Notes: a model not told the origin generated them from the letters alone. 64,000 nt of DNA from an uncultured bacterium (GCA_902797985.1 CADBUZ010000008.1:47907-111906), one strand, 5' to 3'. Shown: positions 42,701-51,345, counted from the stretch's first letter. A program made the numbers and translations.

Positions 42701-45619
42701 CTGACAACAACTGCGGGTAATATTGAAAATATTGTTATTGATACTGATGGTGCAATATCAGCTGCTGCAGGTTTTAACAATGCAAACTTACATGGAAGTA
42801 TTGATACAGATGATATTGCCGATGCGACTTCTGATGTTAATATAACATTGTTGTCAAAACCATTGCCAACAAATACTTCTTCTTCCATTGATGAATATCT
42901 CGAAGGTCGTAAGAATATGAAAATAGGCAGAGTTTTTGCTGCCCAAAATACTACTTTATCAAGTGAGGGTGCGGTTCTAAAAGCTTCTGGTTTTGATGGT
43001 GTTATAATCGGAGATGATATTACTATAAATGCTGTCGGAAATGTTGGAGATGAAGAAAATAATAATTCTTTAGTATTTTCTTCACAGAATCTAAAGTGTA
43101 ATCTTTCTATCTATACAAAGGCCAACAGCAATATTTATTTGTATAATGTGTCGAGTTTACATATAAACAGAATAGATGTTACAAATAATATTGTAAAACA
43201 AGGAGCTGACGAAAACCCTACTTACGGAAGCAGTGAAAATTCTATTGGAAAAGTAACAATAAAATCCTTGGGCAATATTTTAGATGGTGTTCAAAATAAA
43301 GAATTGAAAGATACTACTTCAACTGTAACCATAAAGGGTACAGATCCGGAAGATTCCACTTCGCCGGAAACTGCGGATCAAGTACCCGTAAAAACAAAAG
43401 AGGTTACAATTGATACAAAGAGTATTGTTAATGCAGAGCAAACAAATCCTAATATTAGAGCAAAATCTATTCTATTAGATTCTTATTATGGTTCAATAGG
43501 AAGTTATAGTTCCGATTTGTTCATTGAAACAACTTCTAATCAGGGCATTACATTTAAAACACATAGTGCAATGGGCGAAGTAGAAGAAAATGTATACATA
43601 AAAGGGGTAGGTAATACATTATATGTAAATAACAGTTCTACTTCGTACGATGGTGATGTTCGTATAAGTTCTAATAATACAAATATTGTTGCAAGTAACA
43701 TAGATTCTAAAGGTGATATTCTCTTTAGTTCCGAAACAGGTAATATCACTGCAGATAATATTAATGCAGGCGATATTGATTTAATCACTGAGAAGACATT
43801 GACTATAACTACAAAGGGTAATACCTCTTTAACAAGCGCAGATGCTCATCAGATTCTAATTGGGTCAAAAGATGCAACTGTTAGTGGTGGTATAAAAACG
43901 GATGATTTTAAGGTCGAAGCAACAGAACACGCTATTATAGACGGTGCGACATTTAATTATTTTAATTCTGATGCAGATAAAACAGATTATCTTGTTTCAA
44001 TATATTCTTGCGGAGATGTCAATTTAGATGGTGCAACAATTAATGGTAATACATCGATAACAGCTCGTCACGATGAAATATATTCATCAAGTGATGTCAA
44101 AAATGATATAAACATTGATAGTGCAACTATAACAGGTCGTCTGTACTTGGATGCTGATAATGATATAAACATTAAGACTGCAACTGTCACAGGTGTGGGT
44201 AGTTATTTAGGTGCCGGGGCAAAAGGCAATTTTAATGTTACTCAGAAATTAAATGTTTCAGATTATGTAAATATTACATCACTAAAAGATACAACAATAA
44301 ATGAAGTTGTGTCAGGAGATGATATAGTAATATCAGCTCAAAATGCTGACGTTACAAAGCTTGCATCAGCAAAAGATACAGAAATCAATACTGTTAATGA
44401 TACAAAAATCAAAGACGGAACAGTTGGCGGAAAACTTATAAATAAATCAGGAACAACTGTTACAAGCTCTGAGACAGGAGAAACAACTGTTGTAACAAAA
44501 GGTAATACTGATATCACAAGCACGTTGAATGTTAAAGGTCAGAGTGACATTGCTTCCACTAATAATGTTACCGTATCAGGTAAGATAAATGTTGATAAAG
44601 ATGCAAATATTACTGCTCAAAATGATATCAAGATAGCAGATGGTCATATTAAGCAAAATATGAATCTTGATGCTAAAACAGTAAAAATTGATGAAATTCA
44701 AATTGATAAATTGATAACCGCTCATACAAATACTGCAGATATCAATACATCATACGATTTGAATATCAATGTAATTGACGGTAAAGATAATACTCATTCC
44801 GAAAGTGTGAATATAGTGTCTGCTCAAAATATTACAAATGGTGCTAACAATGGCGATACAAATATCTATGTTAAAGACATATCTTTAACGGCAGGTGAGT
44901 CTGTTGCAGAAAAAAATAAGATGTTAAATATTGATTTAACCGCTAATAATACAATTTCTGTCGAAGCAGGAAAAGATCTTAATATCAATACTATTGGTGC
45001 TAATGCAAATTACACAAAAGTAAAGGGTAGAGATGCTAATCTAAAAGCTGATAAGGCTGTCAAAGTTAGAAATATGAATGTCGATAATCTTGATTTGAGA
45101 ACTGCTTCTACAAATACAGATGTCAAGGGTAAGATTAATAAAAAAGGCAATATAAGAACAAAAGATAAACGTATTGGAATAAATAACGTAAATCTTGCAC
45201 CTGATTATTATGCTACTGTTCAGCTGCATTCAGGCAAAAATGAATTTAGAGTAGCTACAAATGGTTCAAATAATGTTAAGGTATGGACATCAAAATTTGT
45301 AGTAAGACATAATCCCGGGATTGTTATCAATGGTACTGATTTCTTATCAAGTATGGAATCTGAAGCAATTAAGGCTGCAGAAGTGAGCCTTAAAAACTCA
45401 AATAGAAAAAATATTTATGATAATACAAAAGAAATACTTGATGGGGTTCAGTCAGGAGAGGATAGTTCAGCAATAATAAAAACTATTCATGGAGAAATTA
45501 TCACTCCTAATAATGCTTTTGATTGGGTAAACCTCAGTGATAATAGCTCTGAAAATAGTAAGAAAACAAAAAAGAAAGTTCAGACAACAATATATGATAA
45601 AATAAGTTATTTAAAATAA
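39764..45619 (+). CDS. TpsA filamentous adhesin, C-terminal part (frame-shifted from the N-terminal part)
   Basis: A 1951-codon frame counted from a TTG at 39764; the protein-like reading continues upstream to 39680 (ITANDNIEKDRTTKITLDN), so this is the tail of the same tpsA, not a separate gene. It opens with a coiled coil (IVDWNADIITNNGKIATCND; KLQAKIDELEAKYQEG), then continues as beta-helix repeats (SLISRHGSIIAGATGAY, ITSLKDTTINEVVSG) to the end DKISYLK. No toxin, protease or autotransporter domain is seen at the C-terminus. Without the frameshift, tpsA would encode 5259 residues. No independent ribosome site is evident. A hairpin terminator follows. Confidence 0.85.
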   Translation: MESDDSTKFQEFKDAYGSKDTKLDALISAREAYNSADAEHKSEKLAAYETARNEWSVHYPAECNRIEEAIRTNTSKIVDWNADIITNNGKIATCNDVIDLNTKNIATANADLVAKEAIKDADIAKLQAKIDELEAKYQEGKSINVYAINVDDVIIRSGKITFNGDSIYNTHVSGNGYIHSPGDNASITVINDSISNMVFNKLVINSGLSGGVVASTIHIVRASEQESMIKVFNSVDGNDPTIPLDKESNAGDMVFYGNIENPNGTIQITNYTGSVITQGGITANKLSIRVPNGAYEQKYTANEFKTGGNDATGMIVVGEDLSIASKVIDINSLIKSGTETKQAEIPEFTIKKVGDNYYQVVDGTETLLKESSTSKGYYYLQFFDENNDLAVLKNIKAYFKPADANATGDNIQGDIYLFKANITGGNINLTGNIISTSSNGRIELVNGYGQINVVNNSSYNLVTSSLNSDAEVKGGLTINDFKINTKEQYSAGSGSSSGVGSATNVVVSSVPDYTDFDNIKQSDLTENFLKDHAGTYTAHVDENGNIITTSKNKTEGNGTWANSQNTVINGDHISRTTTYTPGDDAYYVKEGGTWKYYWKYVDRSWIVELFDGKKYEKVWYYDTANPVYDVAKNPITVQFSGFSKPEINITSKGNVIMNNSISCLPGTVNIKSDGNITSNSLAYTISGTNINLTAGSASTNNKIGDYDAEYSTVKPIQVIMPENGLLNARAKDIYINYPKSDVSNIDIKAHGGTVYLASDNGTLDMKDKTKFGITAHDLELRADVINLNSSDLAVGGDYNITADNWIVRAKDDIYIDNRGDITVKYIVSENGGKVSLISRHGSIIAGATGAYSDYNIHASDVLLSATNGKIGTFENPLKFANTATYNVLAKENVYLTSNAKMYIDRVTSVDGGVELKAKFGIIASDITTDKNGKAFTYRYEDEVIDGKTITNAIPVYYDGTDVPADKLRVYNISSVNDVYLTTTAGNIENIVIDTDGAISAAAGFNNANLHGSIDTDDIADATSDVNITLLSKPLPTNTSSSIDEYLEGRKNMKIGRVFAAQNTTLSSEGAVLKASGFDGVIIGDDITINAVGNVGDEENNNSLVFSSQNLKCNLSIYTKANSNIYLYNVSSLHINRIDVTNNIVKQGADENPTYGSSENSIGKVTIKSLGNILDGVQNKELKDTTSTVTIKGTDPEDSTSPETADQVPVKTKEVTIDTKSIVNAEQTNPNIRAKSILLDSYYGSIGSYSSDLFIETTSNQGITFKTHSAMGEVEENVYIKGVGNTLYVNNSSTSYDGDVRISSNNTNIVASNIDSKGDILFSSETGNITADNINAGDIDLITEKTLTITTKGNTSLTSADAHQILIGSKDATVSGGIKTDDFKVEATEHAIIDGATFNYFNSDADKTDYLVSIYSCGDVNLDGATINGNTSITARHDEIYSSSDVKNDINIDSATITGRLYLDADNDINIKTATVTGVGSYLGAGAKGNFNVTQKLNVSDYVNITSLKDTTINEVVSGDDIVISAQNADVTKLASAKDTEINTVNDTKIKDGTVGGKLINKSGTTVTSSETGETTVVTKGNTDITSTLNVKGQSDIASTNNVTVSGKINVDKDANITAQNDIKIADGHIKQNMNLDAKTVKIDEIQIDKLITAHTNTADINTSYDLNINVIDGKDNTHSESVNIVSAQNITNGANNGDTNIYVKDISLTAGESVAEKNKMLNIDLTANNTISVEAGKDLNINTIGANANYTKVKGRDANLKADKAVKVRNMNVDNLDLRTASTNTDVKGKINKKGNIRTKDKRIGINNVNLAPDYYATVQLHSGKNEFRVATNGSNNVKVWTSKFVVRHNPGIVINGTDFLSSMESEAIKAAEVSLKNSNRKNIYDNTKEILDGVQSGEDSSAIIKTIHGEIITPNNAFDWVNLSDNSSENSKKTKKKVQTTIYDKISYLK

Positions 45620-45633
45620 CCTATTAATTTATA

Positions 45634-45664
45634 AAAAGACCCTTGTGTATAACAAGGGTCTTTT
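45634..45664. terminator. Rho-independent terminator after tpsA
   Basis: AAAAGACCCTTGT-GTATA-ACAAGGGTCTTTT, a perfect 13-bp stem with A/T runs on both sides; it can also terminate preA from the other strand. Confidence 0.92.
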
Positions 45665-45699
45665 CAGTGTAACATATTTTGTTATCTAAAATAAAAAAA

Positions 45700-46884
45700 T
45701 TAGTTTGCTTCCATAGATATTGCATTTTGCGGGCATGCAATGCTGCATAAAGAACATCCTTGACATTTGTCTTTATCAAGTTTGATTTCTTTTTCACTCA
45801 TAGAAAGTGCATTGTATTCGGATTCTTCGCAAATTCTCGTACATTTCCCGCAAGAAATACATTTTTCTTTATCAATTTTAGGGTTTACAAAATATTTTTT
45901 GTTTAAATCTTTATGTGCGGTTATTTTGGCTATGGCTATATTTTTGAGTTCAGAAATACTGTTCATTCCTTTTTCTTCAAGGTAGTTTAATAGACCTTTC
46001 TTTAGACCGTTTATAATTCCGTAACCGTTTACCATTACTTCTGTACAAATTTGAACAGCGTCCGAGCCAACTGCAAAATATTGTACAGCATCTTGCCAAT
46101 TTGTTATTCCACCCATTCCAAGAATAGGTAAGTCTGAACTTTGTCTTATTTGAGCAACACATCTTAACCCAATCGGTCTTACAATTTCTCCTGAACATCC
46201 GCCATATGTTGTATGACCATCTATACAAAGATTAGGTTCTAATGTGTCTAAGTCTATTCCCATAAAACCTTGAACGGTATTTATTGCTGCAAAACCATCT
46301 GCGTTTGCACGTTCAACCGCCTTTGAAATTCTTGTTATATCTGTTACATTTGGAGTTAATTTTACAAAAACAGGTTTCGTTGCAACATCTTTCACCCAGC
46401 CTGTAATAAGGGTGGAAATTTCTGTCGTTGTCCCAATTGCCATGCCGATACCTTTTTCAGGCATTCCGTGTGGACATGAAAAATTTAACTCATACGCATC
46501 TATAGGTGTATCATTTAATTTGTGGACAAGTTCGTGCCAGCACTTTCTGTCAACAGGTGACATTATACTTGCGATAATAACTTTTGTAGGATGTTTTTCT
46601 TTTAAATAACGAATTCCGTCACACCAATATTGAATAGTTTTGTGACTTAATAATTCAATGTTTTGAAACCCAATAATTTTGTTTTTTTCTTTTAAAGATG
46701 CATATCTTGGGCTAGCTTCTATCATTTCTAAATCATCAGGGGTGATTGTCTTTAGAACTGCTCCGCCCCATCCCAGTTCAAATGCTTTATCTATGCTTTC
46801 TATTGATGCTGTCGGTGGTGCTGACGCAAGAATGAATGGGTTCTCGAATTCGATTCCCAATACGGATGTTTTTAAGGATGCCAT
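45700..46884 (-). CDS. preA: PreA-type dihydropyrimidine dehydrogenase subunit (DHOD domain plus ferredoxin)
   Basis: Flavoprotein related to dihydroorotate dehydrogenase with a C-terminal 2x[4Fe-4S] domain; PreA with PreT reduces uracil and thymine using NADH. ASLKTSVLGIEFENPFILAS opens the FMN barrel, and ELNFSCPHGMPEKGIGMAIG contains the substrate/FMN loop with the catalytic Cys. GMGGITNWQDAVQYFAVGSD binds the FMN phosphate. The tail has CISCGKCTRICEES and CQGCSLCSIACPQ. Its 394 residues are typical. PreT is not in the window. A diverged fragment of its first ~41 codons lies at 27506-27631. Confidence 0.9.
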   Translation of the reverse strand: MASLKTSVLGIEFENPFILASAPPTASIESIDKAFELGWGGAVLKTITPDDLEMIEASPRYASLKEKNKIIGFQNIELLSHKTIQYWCDGIRYLKEKHPTKVIIASIMSPVDRKCWHELVHKLNDTPIDAYELNFSCPHGMPEKGIGMAIGTTTEISTLITGWVKDVATKPVFVKLTPNVTDITRISKAVERANADGFAAINTVQGFMGIDLDTLEPNLCIDGHTTYGGCSGEIVRPIGLRCVAQIRQSSDLPILGMGGITNWQDAVQYFAVGSDAVQICTEVMVNGYGIINGLKKGLLNYLEEKGMNSISELKNIAIAKITAHKDLNKKYFVNPKIDKEKCISCGKCTRICEESEYNALSMSEKEIKLDKDKCQGCSLCSIACPQNAISMEAN

Positions 46885-47043
46885 AATTACCTATCTTTCT
46901 TTATTGTGGTACATTGTTATTTTAAAATGAATAGTCAAATTAGTCAAAAGTATATATAATTGTATGATAAAATAATGTATATAAAAAAATAAATTGCTAG
47001 AAATTAATTTGATTATTAAAAATTTAAATAAAAGGATGTATTT

Positions 47044-47628
47044 ATGCCAAATTTAGAGATTAGTGCAAAAAATGAATTAGAAAAACTTCTTAAAGGAAAT
47101 GAAAACTTTATTGCAGGAAAACCTACCGCAAAGAATATGTGTTTGAAAACATTGCAAAGCCTTGCATTGTATCAAGAACCATATGCTTGTGTGTTGAGTT
47201 GTTCTGATTCAAGAGTTGTGCCTGAAATTATTTTTGATTGCGGCATAGGTGAATTGTTTGTGGTAAGAGTGGCAGGAATTACTGTTGGACCTAATGTAAA
47301 AGAAAGTATCGAATATGCTGTTAAAAAATTACATGTTCCGCTTTTGATTTTATTGGGACATGATGATTGTGGTGTTATGAAATTCGCAAGTGAACAATAT
47401 CCAAATATCCCTGATGATTTTCAATCTATTCTAAAATGCGTGTATCCTGTCATAGATGGAAAGGGTAAATTTGATTGTAATAACGAGTTTGCAAGAAAGC
47501 ATACCATTTGGGTTGAAGAATATTTACTAAATAATTCTAAAATTATAAAAGAGGCAGTAGATGAAAATAAACTATATATTGCTAAATGTCACTTTGACCA
47601 TAATACGGGAAAAGTTAGTTTGTTATAA
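47044..47628 (+). CDS. can: Beta-class carbonic anhydrase
   Basis: Zinc enzyme that interconverts CO2 and bicarbonate. CSDSRVVPE near residue 56 supplies the first zinc Cys and the Asp-Arg dyad, and GHDDCGVMKF near residue 110 supplies the zinc His and Cys; FVVRVAGI is the core strand between. Its 194 residues are normal for the class and there is no signal peptide, so it is cytosolic. AAAAGGATG precedes the ATG. It stands alone between preA and an exported protein gene. Supplying bicarbonate to carboxylating enzymes is the usual role. Confidence 0.92.
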   Translation: MPNLEISAKNELEKLLKGNENFIAGKPTAKNMCLKTLQSLALYQEPYACVLSCSDSRVVPEIIFDCGIGELFVVRVAGITVGPNVKESIEYAVKKLHVPLLILLGHDDCGVMKFASEQYPNIPDDFQSILKCVYPVIDGKGKFDCNNEFARKHTIWVEEYLLNNSKIIKEAVDENKLYIAKCHFDHNTGKVSLL

Positions 47629-47678
47629 ACATAATGATTTTTAGGTTATGTTGAAATATTGATAAAAAGGAGTTTTTA

Positions 47679-48746
47679 GTGAGAAAATTATTTATATTAT
47701 TAATTTCAGTTTTATTTTTAGGAAGTTTTATGTCTGCATATGCTTTTAACTTTTGTTTTTGGAAGAAAAATAAAACTGTTCAATCTGTTAAAGTTGAAGA
47801 TTTTGAGATACTACCTACAATGGATACTGTATCAATTGCTAAAAATCAAGTATGGGTAGGAACTTTTCAACTCATTTGGAATGACTTAATAAATGAAATA
47901 ATTAAACATCCTGTTGAATATACTACAGGAAAGTCTGATATGGCAAAAGCTTTAAATAAAATGGATTTTAAATCTTCTGATTTAAACGAAAGTTCTTTTT
48001 ATAAAAAATTGGGATTAGCATCGCCTAAACTAAAAAAAGAAATTGAAAAAGCAATTAAAGATAAATTTAATGAAAAAAGTGATATTTTAGATAAGTTTGA
48101 TTGGACTCCTGCTGAGCAAAAATATATTTTGTATGCAATGTTAAAAAAAGATTTTGAATATATAGAAGTATTTGAAAAACTTGATGATGATAAATTTAAC
48201 GGTAGTAATGGGATGGTTAAATATTTCGGGGTGAAAAAAGATTCGCTCGTAAGGGTTAAAATTTCTGTAGGGGTTTTATTTTATAATAATGAGAAAGATT
48301 ATGCCATCCGTCTTTTATCAAAGCAGGGTGATAATGTCTATCTTTACAGAACAAATGATTCTAAAACTTTAGATAAGTTATATTCTGATATGATAACAAA
48401 ATCTAAAAATTATAAGGGTAAAAAATATTTGGCAAAAAAAGATGAGTTCAAAGCACCGTTTATCGAATTTAAAAAAGAGCGTGATTTTAGCGAATTATGT
48501 AATAAGCCGATAAAAAATTCTCAATTTATGATATCTAAAGCCCTGGAAACCGTTCAATTCAAAATGACAGAAACCGGTGTTAAACTTAAGTCGGAAGCAG
48601 GCATGATGGTTGGTTTAACCTGTGCGCCAGGTTATGTTGAAAAGCCAAGATATTTTTATTTTAATGATAAATATGTAATATTTTTGCAAGAGAAAGATAA
48701 ACCATATTTTGCTATGAAAATTGAGGATGCAAAAGCATTACAATAA
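47679..48746 (+). CDS. Exported protein of unknown function (weak serpin-like C-terminus)
   Basis: A 355-residue protein that starts with GTG at 47679 (AAAGGAG upstream) and has a Sec signal peptide (RKLFILLISVLFLGSFMSAYA). The mature part is a globular alpha/beta protein with VWVGTFQLIWNDLINEI near residue 68, EQKYILYAMLKKDFEYIEVF near 150 and a C-terminal TETGVKLKSEAG...KYVIFLQEKDKPYFAMKIED segment. That last stretch resembles the hinge and final strands of serpins, but the similarity is weak and the family is not established. It stands between carbonic anhydrase and a convergent small gene. Confidence 0.6.
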   Translation: MRKLFILLISVLFLGSFMSAYAFNFCFWKKNKTVQSVKVEDFEILPTMDTVSIAKNQVWVGTFQLIWNDLINEIIKHPVEYTTGKSDMAKALNKMDFKSSDLNESSFYKKLGLASPKLKKEIEKAIKDKFNEKSDILDKFDWTPAEQKYILYAMLKKDFEYIEVFEKLDDDKFNGSNGMVKYFGVKKDSLVRVKISVGVLFYNNEKDYAIRLLSKQGDNVYLYRTNDSKTLDKLYSDMITKSKNYKGKKYLAKKDEFKAPFIEFKKERDFSELCNKPIKNSQFMISKALETVQFKMTETGVKLKSEAGMMVGLTCAPGYVEKPRYFYFNDKYVIFLQEKDKPYFAMKIEDAKALQ

Positions 48747-48765
48747 AGATGAAAATATTATGGAA

Positions 48766-49167
48766 TTAATATAGTCCCTTGTTTCCGAATTTGAATGCTT
48801 TATGTGCAGAATCATATAAATCTCTAAATACATTTTCTTGTGCGAGATTGTTATTTATAGTTATAAAAGAATCTCCTTGTTTACGTTTTTTAAACAAGCC
48901 AAAACCTCTTGTGATAGGATTATTTAACAAGGTATTCTTTTCTTTTATTGATATGCCGTAAGCAGTGTTATAATTATTTGAATTACCATACACAGTAATA
49001 TTTGCTTTTTTTGCAAGTCTTTCGAGCTCAGGTTTAAAGCTATTAAATGAATCTAACTCACCTCTTATATACATCATCTTTTTTGTATTTTTTGATATTT
49101 TTAATCCTTTGCTCGATATTCCAAAAGTTGTTGATACATTATTTGAAAAATGTTGATTTATTTTCAT
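48766..49167 (-). CDS. Hypothetical protein with N-terminal TFG motif
   Basis: A 133-residue basic protein, unrecognised, starting MKINQHFSNNVSTTFGISSKG. This N-terminal pattern (MxI, polar stretch, then (T/S/A)F.G) resembles those of the proteins at 7470 and 15658, though the remainders are unrelated. There is no signal peptide or membrane segment. AGGAG lies eight bases before the ATG. The rest is mixed alpha/beta with many Asn and Lys residues (NITVYGNSNNYNTAYGISIK). It lies convergent with the exported-protein gene. Confidence 0.6.
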   Translation of the reverse strand: MKINQHFSNNVSTTFGISSKGLKISKNTKKMMYIRGELDSFNSFKPELERLAKKANITVYGNSNNYNTAYGISIKEKNTLLNNPITRGFGLFKKRKQGDSFITINNNLAQENVFRDLYDSAHKAFKFGNKGLY

Positions 49168-49251
49168 AAGAATACTCCTATTAAGTTGTATTTAAATAAT
49201 GTTCATAAAATTTTTATTTGCTAATGTTTAGTAGATACTTAATAAAATTTT

Positions 49252-49295
49252 ACAAGAAAAGAGGTTGCCCATTTGTGAACAACCTCTTTTCTTGT
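49252..49295 (-). terminator. Rho-independent terminator of the DXS-like gene
   Basis: ACAAGAAAAGAGGTTG / CAACCTCTTTTCTTGT, a perfect 16-bp stem beginning within the stop codon region of the DXS-like gene on the minus strand. Confidence 0.88.
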
Positions 49296-51274
49296 TATTT
49301 TTTCTTTGTTGTTTCTTTTGTAGGTTTTATTTGTTTTTCTTCTTTTATTTCTTTTGTAGGCTTTTCTTTTTCTGTTTTCTGTTCGACTTTTTTAGGTTCT
49401 TTTTCAGAAGAAATAATTTCAGAAGGTGCATTTCCCGATAATTCTTTTATCTCAACGATGTCTTTTAAAATTAACTCTTTTGTTAAATGATATTTTTTGA
49501 ATAATTTTTCTTGCGACACTCTATCACAAAACTCTTTTAATGCGCCATAATTAAGAACTTTCACATTAGATGAAGAATAATAACGTGAAATTTTCTCTCC
49601 AAATCCACCATCAAGGACACCGTCTTCTAATGTAATAACAATGGAATGATTTTTCTTTAGTGAGTCTAATAAATCATAATCTACACCTGTAAGATAGATG
49701 GGGTTAATCAATGTTGCATCAATATTCAACTTAGACTTCAATTCGTCACGGACTTGTTGCCCTAACTCAAAGAAATCACCTACTGCAATAATAGCAACAT
49801 CAGAGCCATCTTCTTCCACTTTATATTTGTTCAATTTGGAATAATCCGTTTTATCAGGAATACCTTTTGAGACAATTTTTCCTGCAGGCATTCTTATTGC
49901 GACAGGATATTTATTCTGCTTAACAGACCACTCTAACATTGCCTTATATTCTTCTTTAGAAGTTGGTGCTAAATATACAATATTAGGAATATTACTAATC
50001 AGAGGAATATCGAACACTCCTGAATGTGTAACATCAGAACAATTTATTCCATATGAACAAACCAGAATAACGGCAGGAGCATTATTAATTGCCAAATCTT
50101 GGGATAACTGATCATACGCTCTTTGGAGGAAAGAACTTGCTATTACAAGGATTGGCTTCGCCCCATTCTTAGCTATACCTGACGCAAAACCTACTGCGTG
50201 TTGTTCTGCTATTCCTACATCAACGTAATTATCCCCTAATTTTGTTCTAAATTCAGAATCAAAACCTGTTAACCCCGGAGTTGCAGGTGATATTGCTACG
50301 AATTTTTCATTTTTATTTTTTAAATCTAATAAGAAATCTTTTGTTATAGAATTATAACTTTCTTGATCAACAGGAATGATAAATGGTTTTTTGTCTATAT
50401 AGCCAACTTCGTGCATATAGTGAAATTTTTCTTTATTTTCAATAGCAGGTTTATAACCATTACCCTTTATTGTATGAATATGCACAATTGTAGGCTTATT
50501 TGTATCTTTTACTTTTTGAAATGCTTCTATTAGAGATTTGATATCATTCCCTTTTTCAACATAATAATAGTCAAATCCCAACGCTTTAAACATATTATTT
50601 TGTGCAAAACCTTTTGATTCTCTCAACTCTTTAAGGTTCTTGTATAATCCTCCATGATTTTCAGCAATACACATTTCGTTGTCATTAACAATTATAATAA
50701 TATTTGAACCTAAAACAGATGCATTATTTAAACCTTCAAGAGCTTCACCGCCACTTAAAGAACCATCACCGATTAGGGCAACAATATTATATTTTTCGCC
50801 TTTTAAATCTCTTGCCTTTGCCATACCTGTAGCAAGGCTGATTGAAGTGGATGTATGCCCCATAATAAAGAAATCATGCGGACTTTCTTTAAAATTTGAA
50901 AAACCTGTTATTTCAGGATGTTCAAGTGGTGCAATAAAAGCGTTTTTTCTACCTGTTAACATCTTATGCGGATAGCATTGATGGGATGTATCAAAAATAA
51001 ACTTATCTACCGGAGAGTCAAACACATAATGCAGCGCAATTGTAGCTTCTACCACCCCTAAATCTGAACCTACATGTCCTCCAATTGTATTTGTTCGATT
51101 CAGAATCCCTATTCTCAAATCTTTTGCTAAAGTATTCATTCGTGACAGAGATAATTGTTTTACATCTTTTGGTTCATTTATTTTATCTAATATTTTGTAC
51201 TCAGCCGTAAAAGAATAAGCTGAAGTACCAGATATAAACATTAAAAACGCAAGTATTGCAAAAATCTTTTTCAT
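49295..51274 (-). CDS. DXS-like thiamine enzyme with a Sec signal peptide
   Basis: Resembles 1-deoxy-D-xylulose-5-phosphate synthase, which joins pyruvate and glyceraldehyde-3-phosphate in isoprenoid synthesis. Seen motifs are HVGSDLGVVEATIALHYVFD, SHQCYPHKMLTGR, GDGSLSGGEALEGLNNA, NDNEMCIAEN, GIAEQHAVGFASG with the catalytic Glu, SSFLQRAYDQ, and VTHSGVFDIP with the conserved His. It begins with KKIFAILAFLMFISGTSAYS, a good signal peptide, and GAGGAG places the start there. The tail (~50 residues) is Lys/Glu-rich. DXS is normally cytosolic, so this is either an exported paralogue or a membrane-tethered enzyme. I leave it unnamed for that reason. Confidence 0.8.
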   Translation of the reverse strand: MKKIFAILAFLMFISGTSAYSFTAEYKILDKINEPKDVKQLSLSRMNTLAKDLRIGILNRTNTIGGHVGSDLGVVEATIALHYVFDSPVDKFIFDTSHQCYPHKMLTGRKNAFIAPLEHPEITGFSNFKESPHDFFIMGHTSTSISLATGMAKARDLKGEKYNIVALIGDGSLSGGEALEGLNNASVLGSNIIIIVNDNEMCIAENHGGLYKNLKELRESKGFAQNNMFKALGFDYYYVEKGNDIKSLIEAFQKVKDTNKPTIVHIHTIKGNGYKPAIENKEKFHYMHEVGYIDKKPFIIPVDQESYNSITKDFLLDLKNKNEKFVAISPATPGLTGFDSEFRTKLGDNYVDVGIAEQHAVGFASGIAKNGAKPILVIASSFLQRAYDQLSQDLAINNAPAVILVCSYGINCSDVTHSGVFDIPLISNIPNIVYLAPTSKEEYKAMLEWSVKQNKYPVAIRMPAGKIVSKGIPDKTDYSKLNKYKVEEDGSDVAIIAVGDFFELGQQVRDELKSKLNIDATLINPIYLTGVDYDLLDSLKKNHSIVITLEDGVLDGGFGEKISRYYSSSNVKVLNYGALKEFCDRVSQEKLFKKYHLTKELILKDIVEIKELSGNAPSEIISSEKEPKKVEQKTEKEKPTKEIKEEKQIKPTKETTKKK

Positions 51275-51345
51275 ACTACACTCCTCATTTATAAACCTTA
51301 TTTTACTTATAACATATTTTTCTTTGTTATATCAAGCACATTTTA

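Noticed and set aside
39764..45619. Second tpsA part as an independent gene starting at TTG 39764
   Set aside because: No ribosome site, no signal peptide, and the same frame is coding-like back to 39680, where it overlaps the end of the first frame.
29839..45619. CdiA-type contact-dependent toxin
   Set aside because: The C-terminus lacks a VENN-like motif, a variable toxin domain and a following small immunity gene; it ends with repeat-like sequence and a terminator.
47679..48746. Naming the exported protein a serpin
   Set aside because: Only the last ~70 residues resemble the serpin hinge and final strands; the rest lacks recognisable serpin motifs.
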